NCBI RefSeq assembly: GCF_001806325.1
Contig: NZ_CP017580.1
Location: forward strand, 558,001-622,000
Source of the DNA: Curtobacterium sp. BH-2-1-1
GTDB lineage: Bacteria; Actinomycetota; Actinomycetes; Actinomycetales; Microbacteriaceae
DNA length: 64,000 bases
Direction: 5' to 3'
Part shown: one piece after another, positions 43,913 through 54,130 of the stretch
Layout: each line of letters opens with the position of its first letter
How positions within the stretch are numbered: position 1 is the first letter of the stretch
Notes under the pieces: generated by a model
What the model saw: only the letters and a program-made list of their open reading frames with translations
Databases searched by the model: none
What the model was told of the DNA's origin: nothing
Program-made: the position numbers and the translations under genes

Positions 43913-44395
43913 CTACGGGCGGGAGAACTCCACCGGGGCTTCGACGTAGGCGGCGCACGCGTCCCGCTCGGCCTCGGTCAGCCGACGCGGACGGTTGCTG
44001 ACGGCGTCGACCATCACGAGCGCGGTCGTCGCCCGGGTGTACAGCACCGCGGGCTCGTGCCCGACCGGCGACCAGACCTCGTACGAGACGTCGATGCTCG
44101 CGCCGCCGAGCCGCCCGATCCACATCTGGATGTCGAGCGGCTGCCGCAGGTACGGGATCGACGCGAGGTACTCGAGGCGCTGCGCCGCGATCACGGTCAT
44201 GGTGCCGGAACCCGGCCGCCCGTCGATGATCGGCTCCGGGACCGACCCGTCCGGAGCGCGCTCTTCCGGGTCGGGTCCCCAGAACCCCACGATGCGCGCC
44301 TCTTCCAGGAGGCGCAGCATCGCGGAGTTGTTGACGTGACCGTAGGCGTCGATGTCGCTCCACCGCATGCGGACCGAAGCGTGCAACCGCGCCAC
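43913..44395 (-). CDS. Single-hotdog acyl-CoA thioesterase (4HBT/YbgC-like)
   Basis: A 160-residue hotdog enzyme with the 4-hydroxybenzoyl-CoA thioesterase signature RWSDIDAYGHVNNSAMLRLLEEAR (Asp acid, His/Asn pair). GTG 44395 ((V/M)ARLHASVRMRWSD) lies two bases after the ettA stop, so it is cotranscribed. The C-terminal helix TEAERDACAAYVEAP is typical of actinobacterial members. Substrate chain unknown. Confidence 0.9.
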   Translation of the reverse strand: MARLHASVRMRWSDIDAYGHVNNSAMLRLLEEARIVGFWGPDPEERAPDGSVPEPIIDGRPGSGTMTVIAAQRLEYLASIPYLRQPLDIQMWIGRLGGASIDVSYEVWSPVGHEPAVLYTRATTALVMVDAVSNRPRRLTEAERDACAAYVEAPVEFSRP

Positions 44396-44397
44396 GG

Positions 44398-46083
<1,686 letters not shown>

Positions 46084-46240
46084 ATCGCGCCAAGTGTACT
46101 GACAGTGCGGGGCGTCCGTCTGCCCGGTCGCCGGTTCGCCGGATCACGCACGGGGGCTGTTGCGCTCGCCGACTTCGACGTACCGTTTCCCCGCTCCGCA
46201 CCGGGAGCACGGTCGATCGACCACCGGAGAGGATCAGGAC

Positions 46241-46963
46241 ATGTTCACCAAGCGTCTGCGCCGTCTCGCGCTCCCCCTCGCGGGAGCCACCGCGCTCACC
46301 GTCGCGCTGCTCGCCCCGGCGACGGCTGCCTCGGCAGCGTCGCCCGTCCCGCGCGGCAACCCCTACGTCCAGTACACCGCGCACCTCATCGAGAGCGGCT
46401 CGGGCACCGGGTACTCGTCGTACATCAACGTCCACGACGCCCACAACAACGCGTTCGCCGTGGGGATCCAGTCCGACACCGCCTCGTCCGTGAGCAAGGG
46501 GCAGCCCCGGTTCATCTGGGAGCGGGTGCAGAACGGCAAGTTCACGTACGGCTACATGGGCGGTGCCTCGCACAGCAAGACGTCGGTCGGGCTGCGCTGG
46601 TACAAGAACGACGTCGCGTCGGTCATCCTCAACAACCGCACGGTCGGCACGATCGCCCTGAACCTCGACGGGCGGCTCTTCTTCAACGCCGAGGCGAACG
46701 CCCGCCTCAACGGTGACGTCGTGCACTCGCAGGTGAACGACATCTCGATCAAGGTCGGCGACTCGTCCGGTCGGACGGGGCTCGCCGGCACGTGGAACAC
46801 GAGCTTCTCGTTCCACGGGCTCAAGGCGAAGCAGACGAACAGCCCGAAGGTCCAGGGTGCGAGCTTCTCGATCGACGGACGGGTCTCGGGGCTCCCCCGC
46901 GGCGGCAACTGGGACACCACCGAGGTCGCGGGCATCGCGATGATCGCCCAGAACTGGCGGTAG
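46241..46963 (+). CDS. Secreted protein of unknown function (240 aa)
   Basis: A 240-residue exported protein: KRLRRLALPLAGATALTVALLAPATAASA signal in outline, cleaved near ASA/ASP. The mature part is beta-rich and Asn/Ser-rich (SSYINVHDAHNNAFAVGIQSD, FIWERVQNGKFTYGYMGG, WYKNDVASVILNNRTVGTIALNLDGRLFFNAEANARLNG in parts) and resembles a jelly-roll or lectin-like sandwich. GGAGAGGAT precedes the ATG. No family is recognised. Not linked to neighbours. Confidence 0.8.
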   Translation: MFTKRLRRLALPLAGATALTVALLAPATAASAASPVPRGNPYVQYTAHLIESGSGTGYSSYINVHDAHNNAFAVGIQSDTASSVSKGQPRFIWERVQNGKFTYGYMGGASHSKTSVGLRWYKNDVASVILNNRTVGTIALNLDGRLFFNAEANARLNGDVVHSQVNDISIKVGDSSGRTGLAGTWNTSFSFHGLKAKQTNSPKVQGASFSIDGRVSGLPRGGNWDTTEVAGIAMIAQNWR

Positions 46964-46991
46964 GCGCCCGGGAGCGGGGACGGGGACCGGC

Positions 46992-47615
46992 TCAGGCCGC
47001 GGCACGCTCGTCCCCGTCCACCACCGGGTCGACGCCCACGACGACGTCGAACTCGTGACCGATCGCCGCCGCGGCGTGGCGAGCGGCCTCGGCGCCGTCG
47101 GGCAGTTCCTCGCGGACGTCCGGCTCCGTCGGGTCGGGGTCGACACCCGGTACGGGGGTGCGGTCCGTGCCCGCCGTGCCGACCTCGCCGGTGAGCGGGT
47201 CGACGTTCGGCAGGACGCCCGAGGTGCTCCCCGGAGGCGCGGTCGCCTCACCCGTGTGCCGCGGGACGCGGACCCAGTTGCTGATGCCCCAGGCGAGGTC
47301 GTGCCCGAGTGCCTCGGCGTCGATCTCGACGGAGGTGCCGCCGCGACCGTCCCGCTCCCACGTCCGGATGCGGATGCGCCCGGTGACGACGATGCGGTCG
47401 CCCTTCTTCAGGGAACGGTGCACGTTGGCCGCGAGCGATCGGAAGGCCGTGACGGTGTACCAGTTCGTGGCACCGTTGGTCCAGGTCGAGGTCGCCCGGT
47501 CCCAGCGTCGGGACGGTGAGGCGAGGCGCATGCTCGTGATGGCGATGCCGGTGTCGGTCACGAGGTGACGTGGCTCGGTGGCGATGATCCCGCAGACGGT
47601 GATGGTGTCGTTCAT
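46992..47615 (-). CDS. ssb: Single-stranded DNA-binding protein, second (SsbB-like) type
   Basis: A 207-residue OB-fold protein: MNDTITVCGIIATEPRHLVTD, FRLAS-like SMRLASPSRRWDRAT, WYTVTAFRSLAANVHRSLKKGDRIVVTGRI. The core covers about residues 1-105; the tail is Pro/Gly/Asp-rich but ends GDERAAA and lacks the DDDIPF tip that recruits repair partners, so it is probably not the main replicative SSB. A very strong hairpin lies directly upstream (47628-47665). Confidence 0.9.
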   Translation of the reverse strand: MNDTITVCGIIATEPRHLVTDTGIAITSMRLASPSRRWDRATSTWTNGATNWYTVTAFRSLAANVHRSLKKGDRIVVTGRIRIRTWERDGRGGTSVEIDAEALGHDLAWGISNWVRVPRHTGEATAPPGSTSGVLPNVDPLTGEVGTAGTDRTPVPGVDPDPTEPDVREELPDGAEAARHAAAAIGHEFDVVVGVDPVVDGDERAAA

Positions 47616-47627
47616 GCGTCGATCGTC

Positions 47628-47665
47628 ATCGAGCCCCGGGTCGCGCAAGCGACCCGGGGCTCGAT
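47628..47665. terminator. Perfect 17-bp hairpin with GCAA tetraloop
   Basis: ATCGAGCCCCGGGTCGC and GCGACCCGGGGCTCGAT close over GCAA, 13 bases upstream of ssb and 80 bases after the msrA-linked small gene. Terminates the msrA transcript or acts as a leader element of ssb. Confidence 0.8.
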
Positions 47666-47745
47666 CTGTGACTGGATGACTCGATCAGGTGCGTTGTGGA
47701 GGACGAGTCCCCCGCGCCTCCTGGTCGAGACGTGGCACCGCGCGT

Positions 47746-47949
47746 TTAGTGCGCGCGGAACTCGGGTCGGTCCGCCAACGGGCCGAGCGCTGCGTGCACG
47801 GCGCCCTTCGCCGACTCGAGCGACGGGTACGTCCCGCCGCCCGCGCTCCGACCGTAGAGCTCGACGCGGAACCCGCCGTCTGCTCGGTGGATGCTGCCGA
47901 CCGCTCCCGCTGGTCCGACCGCGACCCAGGTCCCGGTGTTGTTCGTCAT
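47746..47949 (-). CDS. Small hypothetical protein downstream of msrA (67 aa)
   Basis: A 67-residue protein MTNNTGTWVAVGPAGAVGSI...GGFRVELYGRSAGGGTYPSLESAKGAVHAAL: a beta hairpin followed by a helix, similar in shape to small single-domain proteins such as DUF1508-like repeats. An ATG with GGAGGTGG upstream supports it. 38 bases after msrA. Function unknown. Confidence 0.65.
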   Translation of the reverse strand: MTNNTGTWVAVGPAGAVGSIHRADGGFRVELYGRSAGGGTYPSLESAKGAVHAALGPLADRPEFRAH

Positions 47950-47987
47950 CGTTCGACCACCTCCTCGTGGCCCCGACGTCCGGAGTC

Positions 47988-48515
47988 TCAGGACGCCAGG
48001 ATGTACTGACTGTAGGCCTTGCGGACCTTGTTCACCTTGGGCAGCGCCACCGCGAGGCAGTAGCCCTGACCGGGGTTCTTCGCGAAGAAGTCCTGGTGGT
48101 ACTCCTCCGCACGGTAGAAGGTACCGAGCGGTTCGATCGTCGTCACGATGCCGCCGTCCCAGATGTCCGAGGCGCGCGCGATCGCCCGCTCGAACAGGGC
48201 CTTCTGGTCGTCGTCGGCCGGGAACATCGCCGAGCGGTACTGCGTGCCGACGTCGGCGCCCTGCCGGTTCAGCTGCCGCGGGTCGTGCAGCGTGAAGAAC
48301 ACGTCGAGGATGACATCGGCCGGGATGACCGTCTCGTCGAAGGTGACCGCCACCGCCTCGGCGTGACCGGTCGTCCCGGTGCACACCGACTCGTACGAGG
48401 GGTTCTCGACCTCGCCGCCGACGTAGCCGGACACCACGTCCTGCACGCCCTGGAGCGTGCGGTACACGGCGTCGAGACACCAGAAACATCCACCTGCGAG
48501 CACGAAGGTCGTCAT
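47988..48515 (-). CDS. msrA: Peptide-methionine (S)-S-oxide reductase
   Basis: A 175-residue oxidative-repair enzyme. Catalytic Cys10 is in GGCFWCLDAVYRTLQGV; the substrate pocket GYVGGEVENPSYESVCTGTTGHAEAV and DPRQLNRQGADVGTQYRS are intact. Resolving cysteines are the C-terminal GYCLAV type. Length normal. ATG 48515. Likely bicistronic with the 67-aa gene. Confidence 0.97.
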   Translation of the reverse strand: MTTFVLAGGCFWCLDAVYRTLQGVQDVVSGYVGGEVENPSYESVCTGTTGHAEAVAVTFDETVIPADVILDVFFTLHDPRQLNRQGADVGTQYRSAMFPADDDQKALFERAIARASDIWDGGIVTTIEPLGTFYRAEEYHQDFFAKNPGQGYCLAVALPKVNKVRKAYSQYILAS

Positions 48516-48679
48516 GGCCGCAACCTACCGCTCCCCGCTCGGAGCGAGCCGCGACCGGGGCACGCCTCCTCCACAACGCGCACGTCCCCGGCAACGCTCC
48601 CCGGATCGTCCGAGCGCACTCGGCGTGTCGGTGGTGGACCGTACCGTCGAAGACACACCGACGAGCAGGAGGCACCACG

Positions 48680-48946
48680 ATGCAGACCACGAACGAACCG
48701 GTCTTCCGGATCCGTACCGCGCCCGTGGCCCGCTCGCGCGGCGACCTCCGGATCCTCGACGTCCGCGACGACCTCAGCCGCGTGACCCGGGCGAACGGCG
48801 AGATCGTCGGGTACGTGGACCGCGTCGACGTCGCCGGGGGCACCGCCTACCGGGCCCGTCGGTACGTGTCGACCGAGCGACGCTTCGTCGAGCTCCCGAA
48901 CGTCTGGTCGGCCGACGACGCCGTGGACTGCCTGCGCTGGGGCTGA
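48680..48946 (+). CDS. Small hypothetical protein (88 aa)
   Basis: An 88-residue basic/acidic mixed protein starting MQTTNEPVFRIRTAPVARSR, with IVGYVDRVDVAGGTAYRARRY. AGGAGG lies seven bases before the ATG. The GYVDRV...YRARRY pattern looks like a small beta-barrel with a C-terminal helix (SADDAVDCLRWG). No function recognised. Confidence 0.75.
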   Translation: MQTTNEPVFRIRTAPVARSRGDLRILDVRDDLSRVTRANGEIVGYVDRVDVAGGTAYRARRYVSTERRFVELPNVWSADDAVDCLRWG

Positions 48947-48956
48947 TCCGGCCTCA

Positions 48957-48994
48957 CCGGACGACATGATGTTCCACATTGGAATCATGTCCGG
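48957..48994. terminator. Hairpin after the 88-aa gene
   Basis: ACCGGACGACATGAT and ATCATGTCCGGT pair with a small bulge, with TTCCA/TGGAA inside. It begins 11 bases after the stop and is the likely terminator; its AT-richer sequence differs from the other hairpin families here. Confidence 0.6.
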
Positions 48995-49058
48995 TCGGAT
49001 GCGCGGAACACCGTCCGACCTCCCCGATGCCTGACCGTTTCGTGAGTAGGGTGCGCGC

Positions 49059-50429
49059 ATGGACTGGTGGAACGACCTGACCGACTGGATCTCGTCCGAC
49101 AACGGCTGGCGCGTGATCTCCGGCGCGCTCATCCCGTTCGTCGCGATCGTCGTGGCGGGCGTCATCGCGGCGCTCATCGGCCGCGGGGCGACGAAGCGGG
49201 TCGTGGCGATGCAGGAACGCGAAGCGCGGAACGCCGCCGTCGCGGGCATCGTCTCGGCTGCACGCAAGGCCGCGACCTGGGGCTCCCTCGGACACGACGA
49301 GCGCGCGTACGCCGACCACCTCGCCGAGGACGCCGACATCCGACTCCGTCTGCTCCCCGTTGCCGGTGCGCCCCTCGCAGCAAACTGGACGCAGCACGAG
49401 ATCGCGGACATCAAGAAGAACTCCTCGACCTTCAGCTTCCAGGCGGAGCAGTCGCTCGCCGAGTTCCGTGATCGCATCCTCGAATGGCAGGCACGACCGA
49501 ACCGGGCGCGCAAGCTCTTCAAGAGCGACCTCGAGCGCTGGAAGTTCGATTCGCCCGACCCCGACGCCGAGCTCATCACGCGGCAGCAGGACTGGAACGC
49601 CGACCAGGCCGCCCCCGCGCGACCGACGGACGCCGGCACGACCACCGCGGTCCCTGCCGAGCGCCCGACGCCGACGACGACCTCCCTCCGGCCCGCCCCG
49701 GCGAACGCGCCCGCCCCGGCTAGCACGGCCGCCGCAGCCCCCGGCGCCGGTGCCACCTCCGGCGCTGCTGGTGCAGGCTTCTCGGTCACCCGCGGCGGCG
49801 CCGCACCGGTCGACCCGAACGCGACGACGCCGATCTCGGACACCTCCAGCACGAACCGGACGACCCCGATCTCCGACACGAACGCCACGCGCACGTACGG
49901 CGACGGCGCGACGCGCACGTACGGCGACGGCGCGACCCGCGCGTACGGCGACGGCGCGACCCGCGCGTACGGCGACGGCGTCGCCGCCCCGACCCGGGCA
50001 CCCCTGGGCTCACCGGCATCGCCCGCCGGCAGCCGCGGCTCGGCGACCGAGTCGACCGCGTCCGGCGCGGACACCGACAACGCCGACGCGGTCGACGACG
50101 TCCGGCCGAGCAGCCCTCGCGGCACCGACCGTCCCACCACGGACCCCCGGAGCAGCGGGCCCCGCGGGGCGAACACGACCGGTCCCGACGCGAGCGCAGC
50201 ACCGCCGGTCGCCAAGCCGACCTCGGCGGACGCGCACGTCAACCGCACCACGGAGTCCGACGCCCGCGGTGTCGACACCTCGACCACCGCACACACCCGG
50301 TCGATCCCGACCCGCATCGCGGACGGCCCCGCCGAACCGGCCGACGCGAACGAGACCTCGGAAGCGCCCTACACGCAGCCCATCAGCGCGAGCGAACTCC
50401 GTCGACGCGCTGCCGACGACGACGAGTAG
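49059..50429 (+). CDS. Single-pass membrane protein with long repetitive tail (456 aa)
   Basis: A 456-residue protein with one N-terminal helix (ISGALIPFVAIVVAGVIAALIG, residues about 20-41), a helical cytoplasmic domain (VAMQEREARNAAVAGIVSAARKAATW, ADIKKNSSTFSFQAEQSLAEFRDRI) and from about residue 180 a low-complexity Ala/Pro/Thr/Asp tail. The tail includes four tandem TR(T/A)YGDGA octapeptides and two TTPISDT copies. The end PISASELRRRAADDDE is distinct. No catalytic motif; perhaps a cell-envelope or scaffold protein. Confidence 0.8.
   Translation: MDWWNDLTDWISSDNGWRVISGALIPFVAIVVAGVIAALIGRGATKRVVAMQEREARNAAVAGIVSAARKAATWGSLGHDERAYADHLAEDADIRLRLLPVAGAPLAANWTQHEIADIKKNSSTFSFQAEQSLAEFRDRILEWQARPNRARKLFKSDLERWKFDSPDPDAELITRQQDWNADQAAPARPTDAGTTTAVPAERPTPTTTSLRPAPANAPAPASTAAAAPGAGATSGAAGAGFSVTRGGAAPVDPNATTPISDTSSTNRTTPISDTNATRTYGDGATRTYGDGATRAYGDGATRAYGDGVAAPTRAPLGSPASPAGSRGSATESTASGADTDNADAVDDVRPSSPRGTDRPTTDPRSSGPRGANTTGPDASAAPPVAKPTSADAHVNRTTESDARGVDTSTTAHTRSIPTRIADGPAEPADANETSEAPYTQPISASELRRRAADDDE
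49887..49982. repeat. 24-bp in-frame tandem repeat, four copies
   Basis: Four units of ACGCGCACGTACGGCGACGG plus GCG encode TRTYGDGA twice and TRAYGDGA twice (last ending V). Copies 1-2 and 3-4 are paired by one shared substitution, so duplication was stepwise. Confidence 0.9.
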
Positions 50430-50446
50430 GCAGTCGCCGAACGACA

Positions 50447-50480
50447 CGAAGGCCGCCGTCCCGATGGACGGCGGCCTTCG
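50447..50480. terminator. Terminator between the 456-aa gene and tRNA-Arg
   Basis: CGAAGGCCGCCGTCC and GGACGGCGGCCTTCG close over a short loop, followed by TCGTGTGTG. Same GAAGGCC...GGCCTTC layout as 9515 and 60457. It lies eight bases from the tRNA-Arg 3' end, serving both directions. Confidence 0.8.
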
Positions 50481-50487
50481 TCGTGTG

Positions 50488-50560
50488 TGCCCCCGGCAGG
50501 AATCGAACCCGCGGCACGGTGGGTAGAAACCACCTGCTCTATCCACTGAGCTACGGAGGC
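50488..50560 (-). tRNA. tRNA-Arg (anticodon TCT), CCA not encoded
   Basis: On the minus strand acceptor GCCTCCG pairs with CGGGGGC (one G-T pair). Anticodon stem GGTGG/CCACC encloses TTTCTAC, giving TCT. T-arm GCGGGTTCGATTCCTGC intact. The bases after discriminator A are CAC, so CCA must be added. Confidence 0.93.
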
Positions 50561-50574
50561 GAACGGCCCCGATT

Positions 50575-51135
50575 CTATCCGCGACCCTCGCCGAGGTGCT
50601 GCACGAACCGGTCGACCTCCCGCTGCGACCGGAGGTGGACGATGCGCAGGTGCGGCGCGGTCTCGACGAGCTCGGGCACCCGACGACGCGTCACGTTGCG
50701 GGTGCTGATGCCCCAGCGGAGGATGTGGCCGCGATCGGTGAAGAACGTCCACAACGACGGTTCGACGTTGCCGTTCCACATCTCGACGCGCCCGAACCGA
50801 CGGTGGAGCGTCCGACGCAGCAGCCGCCACAGCGCCACGGACGTCGGCAGGTCGATCCACACGAGGGTGTCCGCCCGCTCCGCGAGCATCGCCCGGACGG
50901 AGGTGTACTGCCACTCCGTCACCCACACGGGTTCGCTCGTGTACCGCTCGACGTCGGCAACGAAGGTGTCCCGCGGGACCCAGCCGGGCCCGTGGTACAG
51001 CGCGTCGATCTCGGTGTGCGGAAGGCCGAGGACCCGGCCGATCCGCCCGGCCGTGGTGGTCTTCCCGACGCCCGTGGTGCCGGCGACGAGGACGCGACGG
51101 GGCAACGGGTCCAGGGGATCGTCGGCTCCGAGCAC
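50575..51135 (-). CDS. P-loop kinase-like ATPase (adenylate kinase/topology-modulation type)
   Basis: A 186-residue nucleotide-binding protein: Walker A GTTGVGKT (residues 19-26), then IDALYHGPGWVPRDTFVADVERYTSEPVWVTEWQYTS and LVWIDLP. The H..GW...F.. pattern with a GN/EW pocket is that of the FlaR/'DNA topology modulation' P-loop family, which are probably small-molecule kinases. No downstream partner. Substrate unknown. Confidence 0.85.
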   Translation of the reverse strand: MLGADDPLDPLPRRVLVAGTTGVGKTTTAGRIGRVLGLPHTEIDALYHGPGWVPRDTFVADVERYTSEPVWVTEWQYTSVRAMLAERADTLVWIDLPTSVALWRLLRRTLHRRFGRVEMWNGNVEPSLWTFFTDRGHILRWGISTRNVTRRRVPELVETAPHLRIVHLRSQREVDRFVQHLGEGRG

Positions 51136-51144
51136 TCGTCGACC

Positions 51145-53196
51145 CTAGCCCGCGGTGAGGTCGTAGACCGTGACGCCTCCGATCGTGGACGAGGTGAAGG
51201 TCGACTCGACCCACTCGGAGATCTTCGACGCCGCATCGCTGCCGCCGTTCGACTGCCCGACGCTACCGGCGATGAAGTAGTGGATCTTCCCGGCAGCGAC
51301 GTCTGCCTGGAACTCCGCGAGGGTGGGTGACGGGTCCGAGCCGTTGAAGCCGCCGATGGGCATCACCGAGGCGCCCGTGGCCAGCTGGTAGGTCGCGGCA
51401 CTGTTCGAACCGATGGTGGCGGCGACCCAGGTGTAGTCGTCGGCGTCCTCCAGGAGCGCCTTCCGCAGCGTCGAGGAGACCTCGGTGGACCCGCCGAGCA
51501 GCCCACCGGCTCCGCCGACCCCGCCGCCACCCGCACGACCCGTCCCGGTCCCGCCACCGGTCCCGGTCCCGCCACCGGTCCCACCGGTCCCGCCGGCCGC
51601 GCCCGCCCCACCCGGTCCACCGGTCCCGCCGACGCCACCCGCGCCTCCAGGACCGCCGAACCCGCCGCCACCGCCACCGCGAGCCCCGCCGCCACCAAAC
51701 CCGCCGCCACCGAACCCTCCGCCCGCGACGGTCGGTCCGGCCGAGGGCAGCGCCCCGGTGTGCGCGGTCGTCACCGTGTCGATCGAGTACGCCGCCGGTC
51801 CGAGCAGCGCCGTGACGACCGCACCGACGACCGCGACGCTGCTGATCGGACGGGACCACCTCGCGAGCCCGCCGCCGTGCACCGGCACCAGCACCGCCGC
51901 CGCCGTCACCACCCCGACCACGAGCACCACCCACCGGCTCCACGGCTGCCAGCCCGACGCCGCCGTCAGCAGGTGCCACTGCCACACCACCGTGACGACC
52001 ACCGCGAACGCCGCCGTCCCACGCCACCACCACGACGCGCGCCGCTCCCACAGCACCCCAGCGCCGATGCCCACGAGCCCGGCGATGTACGGCGCGAGCG
52101 CGACCGTGTAGTACGGGTGGAAGATCCCGCCCATGAAGCTGAACACCAGCCCGGTCACGAGCAGCGACCCACCCAGCGCGATGACCGTGGCGAGGCGGGA
52201 GCGAGCAGACGGCGTCCGCTGCCGGAACCCGATCGCGACGAGCGCCGCCACGAGCAGGACCAGTGCGGTGGGCAGGAGCCAGGTGATCTGCCCGGCGAAC
52301 TCCGACCCGAACAGCCGCAGCAGCCCGGTGGCGCCCCAGGAGCCGGCTCCGGCAGTTCCGCCGCCCCCGGTCACGCTGCCGGTCTCGTCGCCCGTGACCC
52401 GTCCGAGGCCGTTGTACCCGAAGGTCAGCTCGAGGAACGAGTTCGTCTGCGACCCGCCGATGTACGGGCGGGACGACGACGGCACGAGTTCCACCACGGC
52501 GACCCACCACCCGCCGGCGACGACCACGGCGAGGGCCGCCCACAGCAGGTGCACGACGCGCTTCACGAACGGCAGCGACGAGCAGTACAGGTACACGCCG
52601 ACGAGCACGGGCAGGATGAGGAACCCCTGCAGCTGCTTCGTCAGGAAGGCGATCCCGACGGCCACGCCGGCCAGGACGACCCACCGCAGACGCCCGCTCT
52701 CGACACCGCGCAGGACGAGCCAGAGCGACAGCACCATGAGCAGAGTGAGCAGTGCGTCCGGGTTGTTGAAGCGAAACATCAGGGTCGCGACCGGGGTCGT
52801 CGCGAGAGCGGCGCCCGCGACGAGCGCGGCCCCGGCGGAGAACCGCCGCCGGACGATGACGTACAGCAGTGCCACGGTCCCGACGCCCATCAGGGCCTCC
52901 GGCACGAGGATCGCCCACGAGTTGAGGCCGAACAGGCGCACGGACAGCTCCATCACCCAGAGGAACGCCGGCGGCTTGTCCACCGTGATCGAGTTGCCCG
53001 CGTCCGAGGAGCCGTAGAAGAACGCCTCCCAGCTCTGGCTCCCCGCCTGCACGGCCGCCGAGTAGAACGCGTTCGCGTACCCGTTCACCCCGAGGTTCAC
53101 CAGGTACAGGACGCCCGTCACGAGCAGCAGGCCGAAGAAGGCAGGACGTTCCCACCGTGCTCGCTGGACGGCGGGTGTGCGGGAGCTGATGCGCAT
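51145..53196 (-). CDS. GT39-like membrane glycosyltransferase (ArnT/YkcB type)
   Basis: A 683-residue polyprenyl-phosphate-sugar glycosyltransferase. The first extracytoplasmic loop has the acidic YSAAVQAGSQSWEAFFYGSSDAGNSITVDKPP motif of bacterial mannosyltransferases; about a dozen helices follow. Residues about 488-570 are an unusual Gly/Thr/Ala low-complexity stretch (GGGGFGGGGARGG, GTGGGTGTGG), then a C-terminal soluble domain (DDYTWVAATIGSNSAATYQLATG, GKIHYFIAGS) seen in YkcA/B-type proteins. ATG 53196. Divergent from neuA. Sugar and acceptor unknown. Confidence 0.9.
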   Translation of the reverse strand: MRISSRTPAVQRARWERPAFFGLLLVTGVLYLVNLGVNGYANAFYSAAVQAGSQSWEAFFYGSSDAGNSITVDKPPAFLWVMELSVRLFGLNSWAILVPEALMGVGTVALLYVIVRRRFSAGAALVAGAALATTPVATLMFRFNNPDALLTLLMVLSLWLVLRGVESGRLRWVVLAGVAVGIAFLTKQLQGFLILPVLVGVYLYCSSLPFVKRVVHLLWAALAVVVAGGWWVAVVELVPSSSRPYIGGSQTNSFLELTFGYNGLGRVTGDETGSVTGGGGTAGAGSWGATGLLRLFGSEFAGQITWLLPTALVLLVAALVAIGFRQRTPSARSRLATVIALGGSLLVTGLVFSFMGGIFHPYYTVALAPYIAGLVGIGAGVLWERRASWWWRGTAAFAVVVTVVWQWHLLTAASGWQPWSRWVVLVVGVVTAAAVLVPVHGGGLARWSRPISSVAVVGAVVTALLGPAAYSIDTVTTAHTGALPSAGPTVAGGGFGGGGFGGGGARGGGGGGFGGPGGAGGVGGTGGPGGAGAAGGTGGTGGGTGTGGGTGTGRAGGGGVGGAGGLLGGSTEVSSTLRKALLEDADDYTWVAATIGSNSAATYQLATGASVMPIGGFNGSDPSPTLAEFQADVAAGKIHYFIAGSVGQSNGGSDAASKISEWVESTFTSSTIGGVTVYDLTAG

Positions 53197-53356
53197 GGTC
53201 CCAGCGTCACCGGATCGGCTTTCGGCATCCGTTGGCAGCGCTGTGGAAGCGCCGGGAGGCGCGGCGTGCGTCCGCCGGGTCGGGTTCCGGAACGGTTCGG
53301 CGCGCGTCTGCCTGGTGTTCGCCTCCGCGACACCGCGGCTTCGTAGCGTCCCCAGC

Positions 53357-54130
53357 ATGCGCCCCACCGGTTCCGTCGTCGCGGTCGTCCCGGCCCGCGC
53401 GGGGTCGAAGGGCATCCCGGGCAAGAACCTCCGCCCCGTCGCCGGGCGCTCCCTGGTCCGTCGCGCGGTCGAGTCCGCCCGAGCAGCGACGACGATCGAC
53501 ACCGTCGTGGTCTCGACGGACGGCGACGCCATCGCGGCCGAGGCCGTGTCCGCCGGCGCCCGGGTCGTCCGGCGTCCGGCAGCGCTCGCCGGGGACGAGG
53601 CCTCGTCGGAGTCCGCGCTGCTGCACGTCCTCGACACGCTCGCGGCCGCGGGCGAGGAGCCCGAGGTCGTCGTGTTCCTGCAGGCGACCTCGCCGTTCAT
53701 CGACCCGGCCGACCTCGACGCCGCCGTCAGCCGGGTCCGCGACGGCCACGCCGACTCGGTGTTCGCCGCGGCGCCCTCGCACGCGTTCCTCTGGCGCATC
53801 GGCGCCGACGGCTCCGCCCGCGCCGTGAACCACGACCAGGCCGTCCGCCCTCGGCGGCAGGACCGCGAGCCGGAGTTCCGCGAGACGGGCGCGTTCTACG
53901 CCTTCCGGGCCGCCGCCTTCCGCGAGCACCGCCACCGGTTCCACGGCCGCGTCGAACTCGTCGTCGTCGACGGTGCCGGAGCGATCGACGTCGACGACCC
54001 GGCCGACCTCGCGCTCGCGTCCGCCCTCGCACCACGGCTCGACCGTCCCGCGCACCGGTCCGACGAGCACGCACCAGACCACCGTCCGGCCACCGAGCCG
54101 CACGTCCCCGCACCGAACGGAGCACCATGA
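53357..54130 (+). CDS. neuA: CMP-nonulosonic acid synthetase (acylneuraminate cytidylyltransferase)
   Basis: A 257-residue cytidylyltransferase activating a sialic-type acid with CTP. Signature VVAVVPARAGSKGIPGKNLRPVAGRSL is the CTP-binding loop; VVVSTDGDAIAAEA, FLQATSPFIDPADLD and RETGAFYAFRA follow. The C-terminal about 25 residues are His/Pro-rich extra. ATG 53357 (MRPTGSVVAVVPAR). Stop overlaps neuB ATG (ATGA). Whether the sugar is neuraminate, legionaminate or pseudaminate cannot be told. Confidence 0.92.
   Translation: MRPTGSVVAVVPARAGSKGIPGKNLRPVAGRSLVRRAVESARAATTIDTVVVSTDGDAIAAEAVSAGARVVRRPAALAGDEASSESALLHVLDTLAAAGEEPEVVVFLQATSPFIDPADLDAAVSRVRDGHADSVFAAAPSHAFLWRIGADGSARAVNHDQAVRPRRQDREPEFRETGAFYAFRAAAFREHRHRFHGRVELVVVDGAGAIDVDDPADLALASALAPRLDRPAHRSDEHAPDHRPATEPHVPAPNGAP

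Noticed and set aside
53177..53356. N-terminal extension of neuA by 60 codons
   Set aside because: The extra residues are not family-like (Arg/Ala/Gly-rich), overlap the divergent GT39 promoter and contain a GGAGGCGCGG copy; the CTP-binding motif begins right after ATG 53357.
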